Shown: positions 1 to 9,902 of the stretch, piece by piece | How the letters are laid out: each line of letters begins with the position of its first letter | How positions within the stretch are numbered: position 1 is the first letter of the stretch | Assembly (NCBI RefSeq): GCF_001642695.1 | Contig: NZ_LWCC02000005.1 | Location: forward strand, 329,319-366,328 | Direction: 5' to 3' | DNA from: Streptomyces chilikensis | GTDB lineage: Bacteria; Actinomycetota; Actinomycetes; Streptomycetales; Streptomycetaceae | Length of the DNA stretch: 37,010 bases | Notes under the pieces: generated by a model | Database searches by the model: none | Seen by the model: the letters and a program-made list of their open reading frames with translations, nothing else | What the model was told of the DNA's origin: nothing | Program-made: the position numbers and the translations under genes

Positions 1-37
1 GGCGCCCGCCTCCGCGCCGCACGCCGCGTCCGCGGGC

Positions 38-59
38 CCGGCCGCCCGCGGGCGGCCGG
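38..59 (-). terminator. GC-rich palindrome after the BCCT gene
   Basis: A 22-bp perfect palindrome (arms 38-47 and 50-59 around a GC centre) lies just past the stop codon of the BCCT transporter gene, which is read leftward. It could form a stem of about nine pairs with a tight loop. There is no T tract, which is usual for Streptomyces terminators. The rest of bases 1-61 holds no gene that I can support. Confidence 0.5.
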
Positions 60-61
60 CC

Positions 62-1798
62 TCACAGCGGGGAGTCGTCCGCGACCGTGGAGCCGGATCC
101 CGGGCCGCTGTCCTGGGAGGGGCGGACCTGGAGCTCGAAGTCGCCGTCGAACTTCCGGTACCCCGTCACCACCGCGTCCTCCAGCGCCTCGTTCGCCGCC
201 TCCTCCCGCAGCATCAGCGGGTCCCGCCGCAGGTCCCGCATCAGGGCGAAACAGATGCCGATCATCACCAGCACGAACGGCGCCGCCGCCAGGATGGTCA
301 GGTTCTGCAGGCCCGTCAGCGCGTCCCCCTCGCCGCTGCCGACCATCAGCATGATCGCGGCCACCGCGCCGGTGACCACGCCCCAGAAGACCACGACCGT
401 CTTCTGCGGCTCCAGCGCCCCCCGCTGGGAGAGCGTGCCCATCACGATGGAGGCGGCGTCCGCGCCGGAGACGAAGAAGATCGCGACCAGGATCATCACC
501 AGCAGCGAGGTGACCGTGGAGATCGGGTACTCCCGCAGGACCGCGAAGAGCCGCCCCTCGACGGTGGAGGCCTCGTCGAGCATGTTCCCCGCCTGCAGCT
601 GCATGGCGCTGCCGCCGAAGACGGCGAACCAGAGGAGGCTGACCGTGCTGGGGACCAGGATGACCCCGCCGATGAACTGGCGGATCGTGCGGCCGCGGCT
701 GATCCGGGCGATGAACATGCCCACGAAGGGCGTCCAGGAGATCCACCAGGCCCAGTAGAAGACCGTCCAGTTCGACAGCCACTCGTCGACCGTGGGCCCG
801 CCGCTGATCTCCGTGCGCCCGGCGAGCTGCGACAGGTCGCCCAGGTAGGCGAAGAGCGAGGAGGGCAGCAGGTCCAGGATCACGATGGTGGGTCCGGCCA
901 CGAAGACGAACAGCGCCAGCAGCAGCGCCAGCACCATGTTGGTGTTGGAGAGCCACTGGATGCCCCGTTCGACGCCGGAGACCGCGGAGGCCACGAAGGC
1001 CAGGGTCAGCACGGCGATGATGGCGACGAGCAGGCCGGTGCCGGCCTCGTCCAGCCAGCCGACCTCGTGCATGCCGGAGCCGATCTGCAGGGTGCCAAGG
1101 CCGAGGGAGGCCGCCGAACCGAAGACGGTGGCCACGATGGCCAGGATGTCGATGACCCGTCCGACCGCCCCCTCGGCGTGCCGGCGGCCGATCAGCGGGG
1201 TGAAGACCGAGCTGATGGTCTGGCGGCGCTTCTTGCGGAAGGTGCTGTAGGCGATGCCGAGGCCGACCACCGCGTAGATGGCCCACGGGTGCAGGGTCCA
1301 GTGGAAGAGGGTGGTCGCCATGGCGGTCGACATCCGCTCCCCGTCGCTGGCTGGCCGGGTGCCGGGCGGCGCGTCGACGAAGTGGGCCAGCGGTTCGCTC
1401 ACGCCCCAGAACATCAGGCCGATGCCCATGCCCGCGGAGAACATCATCGCGATCCAGGAGACCGTGCGGAACTCCGGCTTCTCGTGCTCCGAGCCGAGGT
1501 GGATCCGGCCGTAGCGGCTGATCGCCAGCCAGAGGGCGAAGATCACGAAGCAGGAGGCCGCCAGGACGAACGCCCAGCCGCAGGTGTGGATCAGCTCCCC
1601 GAGCAGCGTGCCGGAGACGCTCTCCAGGGAGTCGGTGCCGAGGGCTCCCCACAGCACGAAGGAGAGGGTCAGCACCGCCGTCACTCCGAAGACCACCCGG
1701 TCGGTGCCCTGGTGGCGGGGAGCGGCCAGGCCGGTCTCCGCGCCGGGCAGGGAGCCCTTGGGATGATGCTGCGGGGGTGGAGGGCTGTCATGCGGCAC
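62..1798 (-). CDS. BCCT family betaine/choline/carnitine-type transporter
   Basis: This is a 578-residue integral membrane carrier of the betaine-choline-carnitine transporter family (BetP/OpuD/BetT type), which takes up quaternary ammonium compounds for osmoprotection or as nutrients. The family signature GMGIGLMFWGVSEPLAHF is at about residues 123-140. The tryptophan-rich stretch WWISWTPFVGMFIARISRG, in the substrate-binding TM8 region, is at about 350-368. About twelve hydrophobic segments are visible, with a proline-rich cytoplasmic N-terminus and an acidic C-terminal tail. The start is GTG at 1798, with AAGGTG about six bases upstream; the ATG at 1791 is out of frame. No choline oxidation gene adjoins it, so the substrate is not settled by context. 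The gene appears monocistronic, followed by a palindrome at 38-59. Confidence 0.93.
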   Translation of the reverse strand: MPHDSPPPPQHHPKGSLPGAETGLAAPRHQGTDRVVFGVTAVLTLSFVLWGALGTDSLESVSGTLLGELIHTCGWAFVLAASCFVIFALWLAISRYGRIHLGSEHEKPEFRTVSWIAMMFSAGMGIGLMFWGVSEPLAHFVDAPPGTRPASDGERMSTAMATTLFHWTLHPWAIYAVVGLGIAYSTFRKKRRQTISSVFTPLIGRRHAEGAVGRVIDILAIVATVFGSAASLGLGTLQIGSGMHEVGWLDEAGTGLLVAIIAVLTLAFVASAVSGVERGIQWLSNTNMVLALLLALFVFVAGPTIVILDLLPSSLFAYLGDLSQLAGRTEISGGPTVDEWLSNWTVFYWAWWISWTPFVGMFIARISRGRTIRQFIGGVILVPSTVSLLWFAVFGGSAMQLQAGNMLDEASTVEGRLFAVLREYPISTVTSLLVMILVAIFFVSGADAASIVMGTLSQRGALEPQKTVVVFWGVVTGAVAAIMLMVGSGEGDALTGLQNLTILAAAPFVLVMIGICFALMRDLRRDPLMLREEAANEALEDAVVTGYRKFDGDFELQVRPSQDSGPGSGSTVADDSPL

Positions 1799-1892
1799 TG
1801 CGGCACCTTTCGCCGAGCGGTTCTTGATCTTCCGCTACGCAGCTACCACGTATTCCGCGTTTCTCACCCGTGTAACCCTGCCGTCGCCCTTC

Positions 1893-1928
1893 GTGTGCGG
1901 CCGGCGGCCCTCCTCCGGCCGCACACGG
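1893..1928 (-). terminator. Hairpin terminator after the amino acid permease gene
   Basis: A perfect 13-bp stem (left arm 1893-1905, right arm 1916-1928, ten-base loop) lies seven bases past the stop codon of the leftward permease gene and before the BCCT start. No T run follows it. It probably ends permease transcription and separates the two transporter genes. The remaining 1799-1892 would hold the BCCT promoter, but I see no clear -35/-10 pair. Confidence 0.7.
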
Positions 1929-1934
1929 GGCCGG

Positions 1935-3422
1935 TCAGCTCCCCTTCGGGACGGAGATCCCCGCGTCCGCCGCCCGGGTGACCCGGCGCCGGACGGCGAA
2001 CCAGCCCGCCACCAGGGCGGCCGCGATCACCGGGACGAGCAGCAGCGTCCTGCGGCCCACCTCGGGGTCGCCCCACATCAGCACCAGGACCGAGAGCAGG
2101 AAGGCGATCGTCACGATCTCGGTCACCGGGCTGCCCCACAGCCGGAAGTCCGGCCGGCGCAGCAGTCCGGCCCTGGCCCGGCGGACGAACACCAGGTGGC
2201 AGACCATGATGATCACCCAGGTGCTGATGATGCCGAGCGAGGCGACGTTGAGCACGATCTCGAAGGCCTGGCCGGGCATCAGGTAGTTGAGGCCGACGCC
2301 CAGCACGCAGACCGCGCCGGTGAGCAGGATGCCGCCGTAGGGCACCTGGTTGCGGTTCATCACGCCGGTGAACCGCGGCGCGGAGCCGGCGGCCGCCATG
2401 GAGCGCAGGATGCGGCCGGTGGAGTACAGGCCGGAGTTCAGCGAGGACATCGCGGCGGTGAGGACCACCAGGTTCATCACGTCGCCCGCGGCGGGGACGC
2501 CGATCCGGGAGAGCACGGTGACGAAGGGGCTCTCGTCGCCGGAGTAGACCGAGCCCGGCAGCAGCAGGGCGAGCAGCACCACCGAGCCGACGTAGAAGAG
2601 GCCGACGCGCCACATGATCGAGTTCACCGCGCGGGGGACGACCTTCTTGGGCTCGGCGGTCTCGCCGGCCGCGGTGCCGACCAGTTCGAGGGAGGCGTAG
2701 GCGAAGACCACGCCCTGCATCACCAGGACGACGGGGAGGACGCCGTGCGGCAGGAAGCCGCCGTTGTCGGTGATCACCGACAGGCCCGGGGTGGTGCCGC
2801 CCACGTCGGACTGCGTGACCAGCAGGAAGACGCCCACCAGCATGAAGACCACCAGGGTGGCGACCTTGACGATGGCGAACCAGAACTCCATCTCGCCGAA
2901 GTACTTCACCGAGATCAGGTTCACCATCAGCACCACGGCGAGCGCGGCCAGTGCGAGCACCCACTGGGGGATGTCGGAGAACATGCTCCAGTAGTGGGTG
3001 TAGAGCGCCACCGCGGTGATGTCCGCGATACCGGTCGTGGACCAGTTGACGAAGTACATCCAGCCGGCGACGTAGGCGCCCTTCTCCCCGAGGAACTCGC
3101 GGGCGTAGGACACGAAGGAGCCCGAGGACGGGCGGTAGACGACCAGTTCGCCGAGCGCGCGGACCACGAAGAAGGCGAAGACGCCGCAGACCAGGTAGGC
3201 CAGGGCGAGGGCGGGGCCGGCGCTGTTGAGGCGGCCGCCGGCGCCGAGGAACAGACCGGTGCCGATCGCCCCTCCGATGGCGATCATGTTGATGTGCCGG
3301 GCCTTGAGGTCCTTGCTGTACCCGGCGTCACCCGCGTCCGCGGGCGGTTCGGCCCGCAGGCCGGTGTTCACCGCATCTTCGACGGGCTTCGTGACCGTCG
3401 TGGTCGCGACGTCCTTGCTCAC
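1935..3422 (-). CDS. Amino acid permease, AnsP/GABA-permease type (APC superfamily)
   Basis: This 495-residue protein belongs to the amino acid permease branch of the APC superfamily, in which proton-coupled carriers import asparagine, GABA, phenylalanine and similar amino acids. After a hydrophilic 40-residue N-terminus, the motif GGAIGTGLFLGAG (about residues 50-62) forms the conserved broken helix TM1. ARHINMIAIGGAIGTGLF is typical of AnsP/GabP/CycA, and about twelve membrane segments follow. The first 137 or so residues and the FAYASLELVGTAAGE segment most resemble L-asparagine permeases, but substrate cannot be read from sequence alone. The GTG start at 3422 has only a weak GTGGAA ribosome site. 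A MerR gene is divergent, 197 bp away. I cannot show that it regulates this gene. Confidence 0.9.
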   Translation of the reverse strand: MSKDVATTTVTKPVEDAVNTGLRAEPPADAGDAGYSKDLKARHINMIAIGGAIGTGLFLGAGGRLNSAGPALALAYLVCGVFAFFVVRALGELVVYRPSSGSFVSYAREFLGEKGAYVAGWMYFVNWSTTGIADITAVALYTHYWSMFSDIPQWVLALAALAVVLMVNLISVKYFGEMEFWFAIVKVATLVVFMLVGVFLLVTQSDVGGTTPGLSVITDNGGFLPHGVLPVVLVMQGVVFAYASLELVGTAAGETAEPKKVVPRAVNSIMWRVGLFYVGSVVLLALLLPGSVYSGDESPFVTVLSRIGVPAAGDVMNLVVLTAAMSSLNSGLYSTGRILRSMAAAGSAPRFTGVMNRNQVPYGGILLTGAVCVLGVGLNYLMPGQAFEIVLNVASLGIISTWVIIMVCHLVFVRRARAGLLRRPDFRLWGSPVTEIVTIAFLLSVLVLMWGDPEVGRRTLLLVPVIAAALVAGWFAVRRRVTRAADAGISVPKGS

Positions 3423-3583
3423 GCGTGTTCCACTCTGTTGCGCCCCGATGCGCTGTTCGCGCGGGGTCCGGATGGTGCACGGCCCGCCCCACCTGCGCTT
3501 GTGGCGGCCGACGGGGGACGCGGACCGGGAGTGAATGTCTCATTCCGCATGCCGATGCGCAGTGGCGGGGCTCACACCGCGTC

Positions 3584-3619
3584 TTTCGCAGTGCCGGTGA
3601 GACAGCAATACTGTTGCGC
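3584..3619 (+). promoter_or_regulatory. Putative leaderless promoter and inverted repeat of the MerR gene
   Basis: AATACT at 3607-3612 lies seven bases before the ATG at 3620 and there is no Shine-Dalgarno sequence, so the mRNA may begin at the start codon. The -10 lies inside an inverted repeat, ACAG (3602-3605), five bases, CTGT (3611-3614), a plausible autoregulatory operator. A -35 is not convincing. The nine-base CTGTTGCGC occurs at 3611-3619 and again at 3435-3443, just upstream of the divergent permease. The rest of 3423-3583 shows nothing clear. Confidence 0.35.
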
Positions 3620-4321
3620 ATGGGGACCGACACGGAGGGGCCGACGCTCACGGTCGACGAGCTGGCGGCGCGCGCGGGCGTGACGGTCCGGACCGTCCGC
3701 TTCTACAGCACGCGGGGGCTGCTGCCGCCGCCCGAGATAGGGCCGCGCCGGGTCGGCCGTTACGGGCCGGAGCACCTGGCGCGCCTGGCGCTGATCGAGG
3801 AGCTGCAGCGGCAGGGCATGACGCTGGCCGGGATCGAACGCCACCTGCGCGGGCTGCCCGCCGACGTGACCGCCCACGACCTGGCGCTGCAGCGGGCGGT
3901 GGTGGCCTCGTGGGCGCCGGAGAGCACCGGGACGGTGGACCGGGCGGAGCTGGAGCGGCTGGCCGGGCGCGCGCTGGAGGCGGCGGACCTGGAGCGGATG
4001 GCCCAGCTGGGCGTGGTGGAGCGCGAGGGCGAGGACGTCTACCGGGTGGACACCGGGCTGCTGCGCCTGTGCGTGGAGCTGCTGGACATGCCGTTCGCCC
4101 AGGAGACCCTGCTGGAGGCCCGTGCGGTGCTGACGGAGCACTCCCGGGCCGCCGCGCAGGCGCTGTCCGGGCTGCTGCGGGAGGCTTCCGCGGAGCGGGA
4201 CGCGGACGCGGTGCGGTCGCTGTCGGCCCACATGCAGCCGCTGGTGGTGCAGGCGCTGCTCACCGCGTTCCAGCGGTCGCTGCGCCAGGAACTGCTCAGC
4301 TGGCTCGGCGGCCGGCCCTGA
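3620..4321 (+). CDS. MerR family transcriptional regulator
   Basis: A 233-residue regulator with an N-terminal MerR winged helix-turn-helix (about residues 10-80): LTVDELAARAGVTVRTVRFY is the recognition helix region, followed by GLLPPP, RRVGRYGPEHLARLALIEEL and a dimerisation helix. The C-terminal 150 residues are helical, have no cysteine cluster for metal sensing, and probably bind an organic ligand. I start it at ATG 3620 because the conserved domain begins here; an open frame continues upstream but that part has no family similarity. It is divergent from the permease and convergent with the racemase-fadA-fadB operon. It could regulate either, or itself. The target is inference only. Confidence 0.88.
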   Translation: MGTDTEGPTLTVDELAARAGVTVRTVRFYSTRGLLPPPEIGPRRVGRYGPEHLARLALIEELQRQGMTLAGIERHLRGLPADVTAHDLALQRAVVASWAPESTGTVDRAELERLAGRALEAADLERMAQLGVVEREGEDVYRVDTGLLRLCVELLDMPFAQETLLEARAVLTEHSRAAAQALSGLLREASAERDADAVRSLSAHMQPLVVQALLTAFQRSLRQELLSWLGGRP

Positions 4322-4334
4322 GAGCGGGACCGGC

Positions 4335-4351
4335 CGCCGGGAACGCCGGCG
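4335..4351. terminator. Weak hairpin between convergent merR and fadB
   Basis: A six-pair stem (4335-4340 with 4346-4351, five-base loop) sits in the 36-bp gap between the convergent MerR and fadB genes. It is short and lacks a T tract, so its role as a bidirectional terminator is only a suggestion. Confidence 0.3.
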
Positions 4352-4357
4352 CGCGTC

Positions 4358-6532
4358 TCAGCGGGCGTCGCTGAAGACCTCGCCCTTCTCCGCCTTCTCC
4401 ACCAGCAGCGCGGGCGGCAGGAAGCGGTCGCCGTACTTCCCGGCCAGCTCGCGGGCGCGGGCCACGAAGCCGGGCAGCCCGCCGCGGTAGCCGTTGACGT
4501 ACTGCAGCACGCCGCCGGTCCATGCCGGGAAGCCGATGCCCATGATGGAGCCGATGTTCGCGTCGGCCACCGAGGTGAGCACGCCCTCCTCGATCAGCCT
4601 GACGGTGTCCAGGGCCTCCGAGAAGAGCATGCGTTCCTGCATGTCCTCGAACGGGATGCGGTGCCCCGGCCGGGTGAAGTGCTCGCGCAGGCCCGGCCAC
4701 AGTCCGGTCCGCCTGCCCTCGGCGTAGTCGTAGAAGCCCGCGCCGCCGCTGCGGCCGGTGCGGCCGAACTCGTCGACCATCCGGTCCACGACGGCCTCGG
4801 CCGGGTGGGGGACCCAGGTGCCGCCGGCCGCCTCGACCGCCTCCTTGGTCTCCTCGCGGATCCTGCGCGGCAGGGTGAGGGTGAGTTCGTCCATCAGGCT
4901 GAGGACCTTGGCGGGGTAGCCGGCCTGGGCGGCGGCCTGTTCGACGGAGGCGGGGTCGATGCCCTCGCCGACCATGGCGACGCCCTCGTTGATGAAGTGG
5001 CCGATGACGCGGGAGGTGAAGAAGCCGCGGGAGTCGTTGACCACGATGGGTGTCTTGCGGATCCGGCGCACCAGGTCGAAGGCGCGGGCCAGGGCCTCGT
5101 CGCCGGTCCTGGCGCCCTTGATGATCTCCACCAGCGGCATCCTGTCGACCGGGGAGAAGAAGTGCAGGCCGATGAAGTCGGCCTGGCGCTGCACGCCCTC
5201 GGCGAGCGCGGTGATGGGGAGGGTGGAGGTGTTGGAGCACAGCAGGGCGTCGGGGGCGACGACGTCCTGGACCTCCTGGAAGACCTTGTGCTTGAGGGCG
5301 GTGTCCTCGAAGACGGCCTCGATCACCGCGTCGCAGCCGGCCAGGTCCCGGACGTCGGCGGTCGGGGTGATCAGGGCGAGCAGGGCGTCGGCCTCCTCCC
5401 GCGTGGTGCGGCCGCGGGCGACGGCCTTGGCGCACAGCTTCTCGGAGTGGGCCTTGCCCTTGGCGGCGGCCTCGGCGGTGACGTCCTTGAGGACGACCTC
5501 GATGCCGGCCCTGGCGCAGGAGTGGGCGATGCCGGCGCCCATCATGCCCGCGCCGAGCACGGCGACCCTGGTGACCTCACGAGGCTCGACGCCCCGGGGG
5601 CGGTTGGCGCCGGAGTTGACGGCCTGGAGGTCGAAGAAGAACGCCTGGGTCATGTTCTTGGCGGTCTGCCCGGCGGCCAGTCCGGCGAAGTAGCGGGACT
5701 CGATGACCTGGGCGGTCTCGAAGTCGACCTGGGAGCCCTCGACCGCGGCGGCCAGGATGGCGCGCGGGGCCGGGTAGGGGGCGCCGTTGGTCTGCTTGCG
5801 CAGGTTGGCGGCGAAGGCGGGCAGGTTGGCGGCGAACTTCGGGTTCGAGGGCGTGCCCCCGGGGATGCGGTACCCCGGGGCGTCCCAGGGCTGGGCGGAC
5901 TCGGGATGGGCGTCGATGAAGGCGCGGGCCCGGGCGGTCATCTCCTCGGGGGTGTCCACCACCTCGTCGACCAGGCCGTTCTCCAGCGCCCGGCGTGGGC
6001 TGTACTGCGTGCCCTGCAGCAGCACCTTGAGCAGGGCGTCGGCGATGCCCAGCTTGCGGACGGTGCGGACCACGCCGCCACCGCCGGGCAGCAGGCCCAG
6101 GGTCACCTCGGGCAGGCCGATCTTCGAGCCGGGCGCGTCCAGCGCGACGCGGTGGTGACAGGTCAGGGCGATCTCGTAACCGCCGCCCAGCGCGGCCCCG
6201 TTGATCGCGGCGACGACCGGCTTGCCGAGGGTCTCGATGCGGCGCAGGTCGCGCTTCATCGCCAGTCCGCCCTCGAACAGGTCGTGCGCGGTCTCGGGGG
6301 TGACCTTGATGAGTTCGCGCAGGTCGCCGCCGGCGAAGAAGGTCTTCTTGGCGGAGGTGACGACGACGCCGCGGATCGAGTCCCTCTCGGCCTCGAGACG
6401 GTCGGCGACGGCGCGCAGGGCCTCGCGGAACGCCTGGTTCATCGTGTTGGCGGACTGGCCCGGGGCGTCCAGGACCAGCGTGACGACGCCGGTCTCGTCC
6501 TTCTCCCAGCGGATGGCGGTGCTGTCGGTCAT
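4358..6532 (-). CDS. fadB: FadB-type multifunctional enoyl-CoA hydratase / 3-hydroxyacyl-CoA dehydrogenase
   Basis: A 724-residue bifunctional beta-oxidation enzyme. Residues 1-190 are a crotonase domain that hydrates trans-2-enoyl-CoA: the oxyanion-hole segment FFAGGDLREL and the catalytic glutamates in GGGYEIALTC (E120) and GLPEVTLG (E142) are present. Residues from about 320 form the NAD-dependent dehydrogenase, with the nucleotide-binding loop VAVLGAGMMGAGIAHS and the catalytic-histidine region GLHFFSPVDRMPLVEI. Two C-terminal 3HCDH domains follow. The length fits the FadB/FadJ family. It lies 52 bp downstream of the thiolase on the same strand, so alpha subunit follows beta subunit as in a trifunctional complex. 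The ATG at 6532 is preceded by GGAGAG. Confidence 0.94.
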   Translation of the reverse strand: MTDSTAIRWEKDETGVVTLVLDAPGQSANTMNQAFREALRAVADRLEAERDSIRGVVVTSAKKTFFAGGDLRELIKVTPETAHDLFEGGLAMKRDLRRIETLGKPVVAAINGAALGGGYEIALTCHHRVALDAPGSKIGLPEVTLGLLPGGGGVVRTVRKLGIADALLKVLLQGTQYSPRRALENGLVDEVVDTPEEMTARARAFIDAHPESAQPWDAPGYRIPGGTPSNPKFAANLPAFAANLRKQTNGAPYPAPRAILAAAVEGSQVDFETAQVIESRYFAGLAAGQTAKNMTQAFFFDLQAVNSGANRPRGVEPREVTRVAVLGAGMMGAGIAHSCARAGIEVVLKDVTAEAAAKGKAHSEKLCAKAVARGRTTREEADALLALITPTADVRDLAGCDAVIEAVFEDTALKHKVFQEVQDVVAPDALLCSNTSTLPITALAEGVQRQADFIGLHFFSPVDRMPLVEIIKGARTGDEALARAFDLVRRIRKTPIVVNDSRGFFTSRVIGHFINEGVAMVGEGIDPASVEQAAAQAGYPAKVLSLMDELTLTLPRRIREETKEAVEAAGGTWVPHPAEAVVDRMVDEFGRTGRSGGAGFYDYAEGRRTGLWPGLREHFTRPGHRIPFEDMQERMLFSEALDTVRLIEEGVLTSVADANIGSIMGIGFPAWTGGVLQYVNGYRGGLPGFVARARELAGKYGDRFLPPALLVEKAEKGEVFSDAR

Positions 6533-6584
6533 GACGGGGTCTCTCCGTTGAGTTCGTGTGGTCGCGTGGTTCCGCCGGGACGGT

Positions 6585-7795
<1,211 letters not shown>

Positions 7796-7799
<4 letters not shown>

Positions 7800-9049
7800 T
7801 GGTCAGCCTTTCGCAGGGGTGCTGAGTCGTCGGCGGCGGTCGCGCCGGTGGTGCGGTCGTCCTGGACGGTGCGGTCGTCCGGCGCGGTGGTGTCCAGCAG
7901 GGCGGGCAGGTCCCAGTCGCGTGCCACCTCCGCGCTGCCCGAGCCGGCGAGCGCCGGGCCGGTCCGCACACCGGTGGGGGTGGCGGAGAACCGCGGGGCG
8001 GGCGCCGGCTGGACGATGCCGGAGTGCTCGACGAAGGTGGCACGGGCCGCGAGATGCGGGTGGTCAGGGGCTTCGCGCAGCGAGAGGACGGGAGCCACGC
8101 AGGCGTCGGAGCCCTCGAAGACGGCCGTCCACTCGTCGCGGGTGCGGGTCAGGAAGCGGGCGGCGACGGCCTCGCGCAGGGCGGGCCAACGGGCGAGGTC
8201 GAGGTGGGCGTCCTTGAACTCCGGCAGTCCCAGCAGGTCGAGGAACTGGGCGTAGAACCGCGGCTCCAGGGCGCCGACCGCCATGTGGCCGCCGTCGGCG
8301 CAGGTGTGGACGCCGTAGTAGGGGCAGCCGCCGTCGAGCAGGTTGCCGCCGCGCCGGTCCTGCCACTGGCCGGCCGCGAGCATGCCGTGGACCAGCGCCG
8401 ACAGGTGGGCGGCGCCGTCGACGATCGCGGCGTCCACCACCTGCCCCGTGCCGGTGGCGCGGGCGTGGTGGAGGGCGGCGAGGACGCCGGTGACCAGGTA
8501 GAGGGAGCCCCCGGCGAAGTCACCGAGCAGGTTGGCCGGAGCGACCGGGGGGCGGCCGGCCTCGCCGATCATGCCGAGGACGCCGGTGGGCGCGAGGTAG
8601 GCGATGTCGTGGCCGGCCCGGTCGGCGAGCGGCCCGTCCTGGCCCCAGCCGGTCATCCGGCCGTAGACCAGGCGGGGGTTGCGCGCGTGGCAGTCCGCGG
8701 GGCCGACGCCGAGGCGTTCGGTGACGCCGGGGCGGTAGCCCTCGATCAGGATGTCGGCGCGCTCGGCGAGGTCGAGGACGCGCTCCACGCCGCCGGGCGT
8801 CTTGAGGTCGAGCACGACCGAGCGCTTGTTGCGGTGGGTGACGTCGTGGCGCGGGTCGGGGGCGAGGGGGATCCCGCCCGGCCGGTCCACCCGCACCACG
8901 TCGGCGCCTAGGTCGCCCAGGAGCATGGCGGCGAACGGGCCGGGGCCGATGCCCGCGAGTTCCAGCACGCGCACACCGTCCAGCGGCCCGCGCGGGCCGT
9001 CCGTCCCGGGGCCGTCCCCCGGGTTCCGCGGCGGGTTCGCCACCGTCAT
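7796..9049 (-). CDS. CaiB/BaiF family alpha-methylacyl-CoA racemase
   Basis: A 417-residue CaiB/BaiF-family protein closest to alpha-methylacyl-CoA racemase (AMACR/MCR), which interconverts (2R)- and (2S)-methylacyl-CoA so that branched chains can enter beta-oxidation. The N-terminus [20 protein letters not shown] is typical of the racemase branch. By motif, the catalytic His, Asp and Glu of M. tuberculosis MCR fall in [22 protein letters not shown] and VGALEPRFY. The start is ATG 9049, where similarity begins; the frame stays open 33 codons further upstream. It is longer than the usual 360 residues because of a low-complexity tail that includes an 18-bp tandem repeat (7850-7880). It heads the fadA-fadB operon and overlaps fadA by four bases. 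Confidence 0.88.
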
Positions 9050-9092
9050 CGCCAGCCCCCACTGTCCGCGGCACACCCTGCGCGCGCCCGCA

Positions 9093-9113
9093 TGTGACAC
9101 AACTGATGTAACA
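9093..9113 (-). promoter_or_regulatory. Paired TGTNACA repeats upstream of the racemase-fadAB operon
   Basis: In the gap 9050-9167 upstream of the operon, TGTGACA (9093-9099) and TGTAACA (9107-9113) are repeated with a 14-bp period inside the slightly longer ATGTNACAC. Each is itself nearly palindromic. This AT-richer island stands out from the surrounding GC-rich sequence and lies 44-64 bp upstream of the start codon, so it may be the operator and promoter. No confident -35/-10 pair could be assigned. Confidence 0.35.
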
Positions 9114-9167
9114 CCGGTGATGCTACGAAGGCGTGGGGGTGCGCACAAGAGTCAGGAAAGCAAGCGC

Positions 9168-9902
9168 TCAGTCGGTGGTGGTCGCGGGCCGGCCGGCCAG
9201 GGCCTCCTTCAGCGCCCGGCGGCACAGCGCGTCGGCGTGACGGGTGGTCTCGGGCAGCCGGTACCGCGGGGTCAGCGCCAGGGTGTGGGCGCAGGCGTTG
9301 TCCAGCGAGACCAGGTGGCCGGCCGAGACGAAGACGGGTTTGACGCCGGCGCGGGTGCGCAGCGCCCTGCCGACCTCCTCCTCGCCCAGGCGCAGCGGCG
9401 CGTGGTCGCCGCGCCGAGGGCCGGGCGGGTCCGCGGCGAGGACGAACGGGTTCTTGGCGACGCCGACGGTGGGCAGGCCGGTGAGCACGCCCACGTGACA
9501 GGCGAGGCCGAAACGGCGGGGATGGGCGAGGCCGTAGCCGTCGCAGACCACCAGGCCGGGCGGACCGGGCAGCGCCTCCAGCGCGGCCAGCACGGCGGGA
9601 ACCTCGCGGAAGGCGAGGAGTCCGGGGACGTAGGGGAAGGCCACCGGACCGACGGCGACGGCCCGGCCGGTCACCGCGAGGGTCGCCGCGTCCAGGGTGA
9701 CGGCCGCGGCGGCGACCACCCCGCGCGCGTCGTCGTAGGCGACGTCGACGCCGGTGACCCGGCCCTCTCCCGGCGGCGGGCCCTCCTGGTCGAGCACCAG
9801 GAGGGCCCGCAGCTCGTCCTGGACGGCCAGGGCGGCCGCCTCGGTGGTGGGCCAGCCCTCGGGAACGCGCGCGGCCGCCGTCACGGCCTGGGTGTCGGTC
9901 AC
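9168..9902 (-). CDS. nfi: Endonuclease V (deoxyinosine 3' endonuclease)
   Basis: A 244-residue DNA repair nuclease that nicks one base 3' to deoxyinosine, the product of adenine deamination. All family blocks are present in order: the metal aspartate in VTGVDVAY (D53), the strand-separating wedge PYVPG (90-94) followed by the glutamate of LAFREVP (E100), the second metal aspartate in VVCDGYGLAHPRRFG (D121), GVAKNPF (K150), and SAGHLVSLDNA with the conserved histidine and aspartate near 205-215. The ATG start at 9902 agrees with family length. It is transcribed alone; the racemase operon lies downstream with its own upstream region. Confidence 0.95.
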   Translation of the reverse strand: MTDTQAVTAAARVPEGWPTTEAAALAVQDELRALLVLDQEGPPPGEGRVTGVDVAYDDARGVVAAAAVTLDAATLAVTGRAVAVGPVAFPYVPGLLAFREVPAVLAALEALPGPPGLVVCDGYGLAHPRRFGLACHVGVLTGLPTVGVAKNPFVLAADPPGPRRGDHAPLRLGEEEVGRALRTRAGVKPVFVSAGHLVSLDNACAHTLALTPRYRLPETTRHADALCRRALKEALAGRPATTTD

